DNA from: Candidatus Tagabacteria bacterium CG_4_10_14_0_2_um_filter_40_13
Lineage (GTDB): Bacteria > Patescibacteriota > Minisyncoccia > GCA-002779875
Assembly: GCA_002792165.1 (NCBI GenBank)
Contig: PFNV01000034.1
Coordinates: 1 to 11,445, forward strand
DNA length: 11,445 nt
Direction of reading: 5' to 3'
Below the pieces are notes generated by a model, which saw nothing but the letters and a program-made list of their open reading frames with translations, was not told the origin of the DNA and did no database searches. Shown in pieces: positions 5,786-11,340 of the stretch; within the stretch, counting starts at the first letter, position 1, and every line of letters begins with the position of its first letter. A program made the position numbers and the translations under genes.

Positions 5786-8299
5786 TTACTTAAAGTAAAG
5801 AATTAAATTCGCCTCGCTTCTATTCTTAAATTCATCGTAAGCAATAACGCGGAAATTTTCTTGTAATTTCGATTCAGGAAGATAATTTTCCGGCGTAAAT
5901 GAAAAATTAAAAGGATACTGTTTAATAGAACCGAGAAAAACATCTCCTAGAAATAAGCTAATTTCTTTTAAAGGAAAATGGCTTTGAGAGGTTATTTTCA
6001 CGGCTATAGGGTTTTTTAAGTCGTAAATTATTCCTGATTGAGGGGAAAGAATTTGTATTGCCGGCGCGTAAGAAGGTAAGTGGATATTATCGAACTCCTG
6101 GGGAATATTAGCCGTTGTTTCATCTTTAATTCCTTGTTTTTCAGCCCAATCTCGGATAGGTTTTTCCCATAATGGAAATTGAGGGTCAATGCCGGGATTC
6201 GAAGGAAGAGGGCCTAAAGGGTCGTTTTTATCAATCCAATAAAGAATAGAGTGAATTTGAGTTAAGGCTTTTTCTTCTATAAGTTCTTTAGGCGTGTATT
6301 CGGTAGCTCTTTTTTTTGAGATAGTATCTATAAGATATGTGTTTCCCCCTTTCCATTCACCCTTCAAAGCAGGTTTAACGCCGAGCATCGGTTCGGGTTT
6401 GATAAACTTTTCCGGAGGTGATTTTTTTAGCGCTTCTTCAAAAAAAGCGCGCCACATAGGAGCGGCGATAAAACCTGCCACCTTTTTTTCCATAGAAGTA
6501 TTGTCGTTATTGCCGACCCAAACGCCAACACTGATATTAGGCGTATATCCCATGACCCAGGCGTCACGATAATCATTTGTTGTCCCTGTTTTCGCGGCGA
6601 CATCCCGATTAGGAAAATAAAGATAAGATTGATTGCCGAAAGCGGGCGTTCTTGCTTCATTATCGCTGAGAATATCCGTAATCAAACGGCTTACGTTCTG
6701 ATCTAAAGCCTGTTTTGGCTGCGAAATAAATTCTTCTAAGATTTCACCTTTATCGTTTTCTATTCCCTGAATGCCGGTAACAGAGTTTTTGACGCCATCG
6801 TTGGCAAAAACCGCGTAAGCCCCCGTCATTTCCAAAAGAGTAATTTCTCCGCCGCCAAGCACAAGAGTCAATCCGTATTTAAGAGGATCTGTAAGGGTTG
6901 TAATACCTAAATTTTGAGCAGTCTTTAAAGATTCATTAATGCCGGCGAGATAAAGCACTTTTACGGAAGGAATATTAATAGATTGAGCAAGGGCATTCCT
7001 TAAATTAATCGGTCCTCGGAAAATTTGATCGTAATTTTTCGGATGATAGCATTCTTCCGGTTTAGTATCTTCTTTTGGAGTTCCATCGGGGTTGCATGAA
7101 GAATTGAACTCTGTTTGCAAATCAAACAACGTTGTTTCGGGAGTGTATCCTTTTTGAAAAGCGGTTGCGTAAACAAAAGGCTTAAAAGAAGAACCAGGTT
7201 GACGCTTGGCCATGGTAACGTTAAAATTTCCTTCTTTTTCCGTGTCGAAATAATCGCGGGAGCCCACCATTACAAGAATCTTTCCTGTTTTTGGGTCTAT
7301 TGCCACTAAGCCGGCGTTTTTAGCGTTAAATTTTACTTCGTTGTCCGCGGCGAATTGCGCTACGATTTTTTCCGCTTTTTGCTGTAAGTCCCAGTCCAGA
7401 GTAGTAATAACCTTAAGCCCTTCTTCTTCAACCGCGTCTTTGCCATATTTCTCCTCTAAATAACTTTTAATAAACATTACGAAATGAGGAGCTTTGATGT
7501 TTTGCTCAGATCGGCTGATAAAATTTACTTTTTCCTGTTTTACTCGCTCTATTTCTTCTTCAGACACGAAACCAAGCTCCAGCATGCGTTTTAACACGAG
7601 ATTTTTCCGGCTTTCCAATTCGTCGCGATGATTTCCGTAAGGGGAAAAATAAGTAGGCGCCTGGGGTAAAGCCGCTAAATACGCCGTTTCGGCTAAAGTA
7701 AGATTTTTCGCGTTTTTTCCGAAAAAGTAACGTGAAGCGGATTCTATGCCGTAGTTGCTTCCCCCGTAAGGAATTTCATTTAAATATAGTCCAAGTATGT
7801 CCTCTTTAGAAAATATCCTTTCTATTTTAAGAGAAATAATTATTTCTTTGATTTTGCGAGTGAAGCTTTTTTCCGACGTCAGAAGGGTGTTTTTGACGAG
7901 TTGCTGGGTGATAGTTGAACCGCCTTGGCTTAATTTGCCGGAGCCGATATTAACTAAAAAAGCTCTGAGTATTGCTTCCCAGCTTATCCCATGATGTTGG
8001 TAAAATTCGGAGTCTTCAATGGCCACGGTCGCGTTTTTAACATAGCGGGGCATTTCGCCGAAAGGGATTACTGTTCTACTGATATTTTGATGAATATCAT
8101 ATAAAAGAATTTCTCCGGTATTGTCATATATCTTTGTAGATTGAATTACTTTTCTATTTTCAAATGATTGAAAATCTGGGATTGAAAGCGTCGATGCCCA
8201 GAAAATAATAATAATCGCCAAAACAAAAAAAGCGCTTACTGCCGCGATAACAGCAACTTTAAAAATCCTCCAAATATTTTTTTTCCGCCGAGAGGTCAT
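5786..8299 (-). CDS. Class A penicillin-binding protein (glycosyltransferase/transpeptidase, PBP1 family)
   Basis: An 837-residue bifunctional enzyme that polymerises lipid II and cross-links peptidoglycan outside the membrane. A basic N-terminus (SRRKK) and one transmembrane helix (about 13-36) anchor it. The GT51 domain (about 55-240) has the catalytic glutamate E95 in AIEDSEFYQHHG and the GGSTITQQLVKN motif at 126-137. The transpeptidase domain (about 325-620) has the nucleophile S370 in SSFK (370-373), SIN at 440-442 and KTGT at 570-573, so both activities look intact. A C-terminal extension at about 740-837 appears rich in beta strands, resembling the accessory domains of PBP1C-type enzymes. 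Predicted start and promoter suggest a leaderless message. It is transcribed alone, between dnaN and tyrS. Confidence 0.95.
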   Translation of the reverse strand: MTSRRKKNIWRIFKVAVIAAVSAFFVLAIIIIFWASTLSIPDFQSFENRKVIQSTKIYDNTGEILLYDIHQNISRTVIPFGEMPRYVKNATVAIEDSEFYQHHGISWEAILRAFLVNIGSGKLSQGGSTITQQLVKNTLLTSEKSFTRKIKEIIISLKIERIFSKEDILGLYLNEIPYGGSNYGIESASRYFFGKNAKNLTLAETAYLAALPQAPTYFSPYGNHRDELESRKNLVLKRMLELGFVSEEEIERVKQEKVNFISRSEQNIKAPHFVMFIKSYLEEKYGKDAVEEEGLKVITTLDWDLQQKAEKIVAQFAADNEVKFNAKNAGLVAIDPKTGKILVMVGSRDYFDTEKEGNFNVTMAKRQPGSSFKPFVYATAFQKGYTPETTLFDLQTEFNSSCNPDGTPKEDTKPEECYHPKNYDQIFRGPINLRNALAQSINIPSVKVLYLAGINESLKTAQNLGITTLTDPLKYGLTLVLGGGEITLLEMTGAYAVFANDGVKNSVTGIQGIENDKGEILEEFISQPKQALDQNVSRLITDILSDNEARTPAFGNQSYLYFPNRDVAAKTGTTNDYRDAWVMGYTPNISVGVWVGNNDNTSMEKKVAGFIAAPMWRAFFEEALKKSPPEKFIKPEPMLGVKPALKGEWKGGNTYLIDTISKKRATEYTPKELIEEKALTQIHSILYWIDKNDPLGPLPSNPGIDPQFPLWEKPIRDWAEKQGIKDETTANIPQEFDNIHLPSYAPAIQILSPQSGIIYDLKNPIAVKITSQSHFPLKEISLFLGDVFLGSIKQYPFNFSFTPENYLPESKLQENFRVIAYDEFKNRSEANLILYFK

Positions 8300-8306
8300 A
8301 ATTTAC

Positions 8307-8315
8307 ATCATACCA
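8307..8315 (-). promoter_or_regulatory. Extended -10 promoter element of the PBP gene
   Basis: On the minus strand TGG (8315-8313) immediately precedes TATGAT (8312-8307), an extended -10 box (TGn + hexamer). No convincing -35 is visible, which extended -10 promoters tolerate. The predicted transcription start falls about 0-3 bases before the ATG at 8299, implying a leaderless mRNA. Confidence 0.5.
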
Positions 8316-8395
8316 AACCGAAAAACTTTTAGAAGTACGCTTGAAGCCGTTAACTGAAACCATTAACGTAGATAATATAAAACGCCGATGTAAAC

Positions 8396-8429
8396 TTAGC
8401 ATTTGTTAACGATCGCTGACAAATGCTGA
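8396..8429. repeat. Inverted repeat upstream of tyrS
   Basis: AGCATTTGT (8398-8406) and ACAAATGCT (8419-8427) are perfect inverted copies. With two wobble pairs the stem extends to 13 bp, leaving an 8-base loop. It lies 82 bases upstream of the tyrS start. There is no T-run, so it is not a standard terminator; an operator or RNA element is possible. Confidence 0.45.
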
Positions 8430-8470
8430 TTTTCTCAATAATCAATATAATGAATTATATAAATGATTTT

Positions 8471-8499
8471 TTGAATTTTTAATTTTTGGAATTTATGAT
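8471..8499 (+). promoter_or_regulatory. Possible tyrS promoter
   Basis: TTGAAT (8471-8476) and TATGAT (8494-8499) are spaced by exactly 17 bases. The predicted start near 8506 would leave a 5-base leader and cut through the ribosome binding site. Use of this promoter and of the binding site may therefore be mutually exclusive; TATAAT at 8446-8451 could be an alternative upstream -10 box. Confidence 0.4.
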
Positions 8500-8508
8500 A
8501 AGGTGGAG
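8500..8508 (+). promoter_or_regulatory. Ribosome binding site of tyrS
   Basis: AAGGTGGAG ends 2 bases before the tyrS ATG, with the AGGTGG core 4 bases away. It is the only clear Shine-Dalgarno-like sequence before any start codon in the window. Confidence 0.55.
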
Positions 8509-8510
8509 TT

Positions 8511-9779
8511 ATGGGCAAAACGGACATTTTAAAAGATTTAGAAAAAAGAGGATTATTGTATCAAATAACCGATCGCGGGGCGCTTGAAAAGAGACTGAAG
8601 GCCGGTCCGATTACTTTATATATCGGTTTCGACCCCACTGCCGACAGTCTGCACATCGGAAATCTTTTGCCGATGTTGTGTTTAAGGCGGTTTCAGATGG
8701 CTGGCCATAACCCTATTGCGGTGGCGGGCGGCGGAACCGGGCTCATCGGAGACCCGAGCGGCAGGAATTTGGAAAGGGCGTTGAATCCTGAAGCGATAGT
8801 GCATAAATGGACGGAAAAAATCAAAAATCAGCTGGAAAAATTTCTGGATTTTAAATCCAAAACAAACCCGGCGCGAATCGTAAATAACTACGATTGGCTT
8901 TCCAGTATAAAAGTCATAGAATTCCTTCGCGATACCGGTAAGTATTTTTCGATAGGAAATATGCTCTCTAAAGAATCCGTTAAATCAAGGCTTGATACAG
9001 GAATTTCTTACACCGAATTCAGTTATATAATTTTGCAGGCATACGATTTTTTGAGGCTATATCAGGATTACAACTGCGAAATGCAGGCGGGCGGAAGCGA
9101 CCAGTGGGGCAATATTACGGCTGGAACAGATTTAATCAAAAGAGTGGCGGGCGGCGCGGCATACGGCTTGACCTTTCCTTTGGTTACAAAATCAGACGAC
9201 ACAAAATTCGGTAAAACCGAAACAGGCGCAATCTGGCTTGACCCCAAAAAAACGACTCCTTACCAATTTTACCAATTTTGGATTAATGCGGACGACAGGG
9301 ATGTTGTTAAATTTATAAATTATTTCACCTTTTTACCCGAAGACGAAATATCCGATTTGGAAGAAAAAACAAAAAAAGAACCAGAGAAAAGAGAAGCCCA
9401 GCGCGTTTTAGCCAAAGAAGTCACTTTGCTTGTTCATGGAGAAAAAGAAGCGCTAAGTGCGGAAAAAATATCCCAAGCTTTATTTTACGGAAACCTGAAA
9501 GATTTATCAGAAGAAGAAATAGAAGAAGGTTTTAAGGATATTCCTTCGATGATAATCAAAAATAAAAAAGAAATCGGAATCGCCGAACTTATTCTGGCGG
9601 CCGGAGTTTTGTCTTCAAAAAGACAAGCGAAGGCAGGCATATCAAGCGGCGCCATTTCAATAAACGGAAATATTTTTTCCGATACCGATAAAATAATTTC
9701 CGCTTCAGATAGATTATGGAATAAATATATTATTATCCGCAAAGGAAAGAAAAATTATTTTTTAGTAAAATGGATGTAA
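8511..9779 (+). CDS. tyrS: Tyrosyl-tRNA synthetase
   Basis: A complete 422-residue class I synthetase that activates tyrosine with ATP and loads it onto tRNA(Tyr). The Rossmann core shows HIGN at 48-51 and the lid motif KFGKT at 232-236, where family members more often have KFGKS or KMSKS; the terminal serine is a threonine here. Tyrosine-pocket motifs QAYD (176-179) and GGSDQWGN (194-201) are intact, as is GGGTGLIGDPSGR at 73-85. The C-terminal part (about 355-420) is an S4-like RNA-binding domain with the typical SKRQAK start. Base composition is less AT-rich than in dnaN. It is a single-gene unit, closed by the terminator at 9797-9828. Confidence 0.97.
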   Translation: MGKTDILKDLEKRGLLYQITDRGALEKRLKAGPITLYIGFDPTADSLHIGNLLPMLCLRRFQMAGHNPIAVAGGGTGLIGDPSGRNLERALNPEAIVHKWTEKIKNQLEKFLDFKSKTNPARIVNNYDWLSSIKVIEFLRDTGKYFSIGNMLSKESVKSRLDTGISYTEFSYIILQAYDFLRLYQDYNCEMQAGGSDQWGNITAGTDLIKRVAGGAAYGLTFPLVTKSDDTKFGKTETGAIWLDPKKTTPYQFYQFWINADDRDVVKFINYFTFLPEDEISDLEEKTKKEPEKREAQRVLAKEVTLLVHGEKEALSAEKISQALFYGNLKDLSEEEIEEGFKDIPSMIIKNKKEIGIAELILAAGVLSSKRQAKAGISSGAISINGNIFSDTDKIISASDRLWNKYIIIRKGKKNYFLVKWM

Positions 9780-9796
9780 TTTAAATTTGACTCAAT

Positions 9797-9828
9797 AAAA
9801 AAACGCTCCGCGATTGGAGTGTTTTTTT
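9797..9828. terminator. Bidirectional intrinsic terminator between tyrS and the acidic gene
   Basis: A run of seven A (9797-9803) precedes CGCTCC (9804-9809), a 6-base loop, GGAGTG (9816-9821) and seven T (9822-9828). The stem has one G-T wobble and extends through the A/T runs. It works for both strands. It lies 17 bases after the tyrS stop and 15 bases after the stop of the minus-strand acidic gene, so it supports that small gene as real. Confidence 0.85.
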
Positions 9829-9843
9829 ATTTTTGCTAATGTA

Positions 9844-10026
9844 TTAAAATTCTTCTTCCGTAGAATAGAATTCGTTATCATCGGAAGCATGGAGATCGTC
9901 GTCTCCCTCGTCTTCTCCCGGCTTTTCAGGCTCCTGAGATCCTTTTGGCTCTTCTTCCTCCTCTTCTTCCAGATCATCATCCTCGTATTTATTGAAAAAG
10001 AAATTTCTTTTTGTGAGCTCTTCCAT
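9844..10026 (-). CDS. Small, extremely acidic protein of unknown function (60 residues)
   Basis: I do not recognise the family. Of 60 residues, 27 are Asp or Glu and only 5 are Lys or Arg, so the net charge is about -22. A short mixed N-terminus (TKRNFFFNKY, 5-14) precedes an acidic run with seven consecutive Glu (20-26), a Pro/Gly-containing middle, an Asp-rich stretch, and the terminal NEFYSTEEEF. The chain is probably disordered. Evidence that it is a gene: an ATG start, no other gene on either strand, and a bidirectional terminator placed exactly between its stop and that of tyrS. A possible -10 box TATTAA (10048-10043, minus strand) would give a 9-base leader. No ribosome binding site is seen. 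The acidic tail ending in Phe loosely recalls SSB C-terminal tips, but that is only a resemblance. Confidence 0.6.
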   Translation of the reverse strand: MEELTKRNFFFNKYEDDDLEEEEEEEPKGSQEPEKPGEDEGDDDLHASDDNEFYSTEEEF

Positions 10027-10242
10027 AAAAGATTAATTGCATTTAATACAGCGACCTTTGTTATTTGATGTTAAATCCAGCATAGGATTTTTATTTTGTA
10101 CCAAAAATACATTTTTATGTAAACCCCGTTAGAAATCTTTATGTGGATAACTAGATTTAAAGATAATCTTAAAAATAAATATAAATCATATTTCTAACGG
10201 GGTGAAGAGGGGGCAGTGGATTTGTGGATAACTTCTGGATAA
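10027..10242. other. Intergenic module with DnaA boxes and a long inverted repeat
   Basis: This 216-base gap lies between the acidic gene and the ruvC stop. The half nearest the acidic gene (10027-10122) holds its presumed promoter and little else. The other half contains the 14-bp inverted repeat at 10123-10203, an AT-rich spacer, and the DnaA-box cluster listed separately. No open frame of note and no RNA gene were found. No terminator with a T-run follows ruvC; the inverted repeat may serve in its place. Confidence 0.6.
10123..10203. repeat. Perfect 14-bp inverted repeat with 53-base AT-rich spacer
   Basis: ACCCCGTTAGAAAT (10123-10136) and ATTTCTAACGGGGT (10190-10203) are exact inverted copies. 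The spacer contains an exact DnaA box (10142-10150) and smaller inverted repeats (ATCTTTA at 10135-10141 with TAAAGAT at 10158-10164; AGATT at 10153-10157 with AATCT at 10165-10169). No target-site duplication flanks it and there is no transposase. I recall similar arms in CPR genomes but cannot verify that here. Confidence 0.8.
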
Positions 10243-10246
10243 CTAG
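10142..10246 (-). promoter_or_regulatory. Cluster of DnaA boxes / iteron-like repeats
   Basis: The plus strand carries TGTGGATAA at 10142-10150 and 10223-10231, both exact reverse complements of the DnaA box TTATCCACA. TCTGGATAA at 10234-10242 has one mismatch. All three share TGGATAACT (10144-10152, 10225-10233, 10236-10244) in one orientation; the last two copies are 11 bases apart, one helical turn. The first and third also share the following AG. No other exact TTATCCACA occurs on either strand of the window. Confidence 0.6.
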
Positions 10247-10722
10247 CGCGGCCTAGGAAGGCAACTGGCGCAAGTAAGACAGATGGCTAGCGCGTCGCTG
10301 GCGTCGTCTTCTTTAGGTAAAAAATGTATATTTAGAAGAGCTTTTAGCATTTTTTGAACTTGTTCTTTAGTTGCTTTGCCGTAGCCGCATAAAGCCATTT
10401 TTACCTCGAGAGGTGTATATTCACAGGTAGTAATGCCGGAGGAGGCAGTCAGGTACAATAAAATGCCTCTAACCTCGGCAATTTGGAAGGCCGTTTTTTG
10501 ATTTTTGGTAAAAAAAACCTTCTCAATCGCTAAAAATTGAGGCCGATGTTTTAAAATTAAATCTTTCACTTTATCTGCCACTAAAACCAGCCTCTTGCTG
10601 TATTCCAGTCGCGGGCTTGTTTCAAAGCAGGAGCAATCTATAACCTTAGAATTGCCTTTATCCGCGTCTATTATTGCGTAACCCAGGCGGCTGAAGCCCG
10701 GATCAATGCCCAAAATTATCAT
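10243..10722 (-). CDS. ruvC: Crossover junction endodeoxyribonuclease RuvC
   Basis: A 159-residue Holliday-junction resolvase that nicks two opposing strands during recombinational repair, working with RuvAB. It has the RNase H-like fold with all four acidic catalytic residues: D7 in GIDPG, E67 in AIEKVF, and D140 and D143 in the DDASDALA motif. GYGKATKEQV at 113-122 matches the conserved basic segment (G-x-G-x-A-x-K-x-Q-V). The length fits the family. The ATG lies 20 bases inside the end of yebC, without a ribosome binding site, so translation is probably coupled to yebC. The final 9 bases, including the TAG stop, overlap the third TGGATAACTAG repeat of the DnaA-box cluster. Confidence 0.96.
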   Translation of the reverse strand: MIILGIDPGFSRLGYAIIDADKGNSKVIDCSCFETSPRLEYSKRLVLVADKVKDLILKHRPQFLAIEKVFFTKNQKTAFQIAEVRGILLYLTASSGITTCEYTPLEVKMALCGYGKATKEQVQKMLKALLNIHFLPKEDDASDALAICLTCASCLPRPR

Positions 10723-11266
10723 AATTCAATATCTCGCAATTAGTCGTAATATCTTGAACATCCTCCAGTTCGTCTATTTTTTCGAGTAGATTTTTTAATT
10801 TTTCCCGGTCTTCTTTGGAAATTTTAATTGTGTGTTTGGGATTCCATCCTTCAGATGTCTTTTCAAAAGCCCAAAGGCAGGAGCCGGTTCCGGCAAGCTG
10901 TAATTCATGCTTTGATAATATATGTCTTATTTCTCCGAGCGTTCTATTTTTATTGTCGGTAATTCCTTCGATTAAAACAGCGCATCCGCCGGGGCCAAAA
11001 AACTCATAAAGAACTTCTTCCATAAACCCTCCTTCTTTTAGCTCGCCCGTACCGCGTTTTATCGCCCTTTGGATGTTGTCGGAAGGCATATTCATTTCCC
11101 TGGCCTTGGAAATGGCTTCCCTTAAAGATGGATTCATCGCCGGATCTTTGCCATTCTTGCCGGCAATGAAAATAGTATGAGCAAGTTTTGCAAAAACTTT
11201 GCTTTTTTTCGCGTCAGCCGTCCCTTTTTGATGTTTTATCTGCGCCCATTTTGAGTGTCCGCTCAT
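10703..11266 (-). CDS. yebC: YebC/PmpR-type protein, short form
   Basis: A 187-residue member of the YebC/TACO1 family; family members have been described as transcriptional regulators and, more recently, as aids to translation of difficult (proline-rich) stretches. GHSKW at 3-7, the FGPGGCA segment (90-96, usually YGPGG) and DNKNRT at 104-109 are characteristic. The family is usually about 240-250 residues. Here the central alpha/beta segment after about residue 135 is largely missing, and the chain passes directly to the C-terminal helix and strand (about 152-178, KLKNLLEKIDELEDVQDI). No frameshift is visible, so this looks like a genuine compact version. It overlaps ruvC by 20 bases, the common yebC-ruvC pairing. 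The promoter just upstream predicts a leaderless mRNA. Confidence 0.93.
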   Translation of the reverse strand: MSGHSKWAQIKHQKGTADAKKSKVFAKLAHTIFIAGKNGKDPAMNPSLREAISKAREMNMPSDNIQRAIKRGTGELKEGGFMEEVLYEFFGPGGCAVLIEGITDNKNRTLGEIRHILSKHELQLAGTGSCLWAFEKTSEGWNPKHTIKISKEDREKLKNLLEKIDELEDVQDITTNCEILNYDNFGH

Positions 11267-11272
11267 ATCAAA

Positions 11273-11301
11273 ATAATATAGAATTTAGAGTATAGAATCA
11301 A
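11273..11301 (-). promoter_or_regulatory. Promoter of yebC-ruvC
   Basis: On the minus strand TTGATT (11301-11296) and TATTAT (11278-11273) are separated by 17 bases. The expected start is at or next to the A of the yebC ATG (11266), implying a leaderless transcript. An overlapping TATATT (11280-11275) is an alternative -10 box. Confidence 0.6.
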
Positions 11302-11307
11302 GAAATC

Positions 11308-11336
11308 CGTTGTGGGATATCCGATATCCCACAACG
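11308..11336 (-). terminator. 13-bp perfect hairpin after ruvB, possible terminator
   Basis: CGTTGTGGGATAT (11308-11320) and ATATCCCACAACG (11324-11336) pair perfectly around a 3-base loop. It begins 4 bases after the ruvB stop. Read on the minus strand it is followed by GGATTTCTTGATT, a poor T-tract, so termination may be partial. The hairpin ends 6 bases before the yebC -35 box. Confidence 0.6.
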
Positions 11337-11340
11337 ATAA

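Larger units (their letters stand above)
8300..8510. promoter_or_regulatory. Divergent PBP/tyrS control region
   Basis: This 211-base gap serves two divergent genes. It contains the PBP extended -10 box (8307-8315), a CGTTAA...TTAACG inverted repeat (8348-8353 and 8363-8368), a longer hairpin (8396-8429), an AT-rich stretch with TATAAT (8446-8451), and a possible tyrS promoter at 8471-8499. No tyrosine T-box signature (the conserved AGGGTGGNACCGCG block) is present. No open frame or RNA gene is apparent. Confidence 0.5.

Noticed and set aside
5785..5799. AT-only palindrome at the dnaN/PBP junction as terminator
   Set aside because: TTTACTT and AAGTAAA pair, but the stem has only one G-C pair and lies in the PBP coding end, so its stability is too low to call.
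8300..8510. T-box riboswitch for tyrS
   Set aside because: The leader is short and lacks the conserved T-box sequence and an antiterminator/terminator pair. The hairpin at 8396-8429 has no T-run.
9814..10068. 84-residue hydrophobic plus-strand frame opposite the acidic gene
   Set aside because: Its start lies inside the loop of the terminator at 9797-9828. Its Phe/Leu/Ile-rich sequence is what the complement of Glu/Asp/Lys codons gives. The minus-strand frame fits the terminator better.
10123..10203. Insertion sequence or MITE with target-site duplication
   Set aside because: The bases flanking the arms (10115-10122 and 10204-10211) show no direct repeat, and no transposase is encoded, so recent transposition is not supported.
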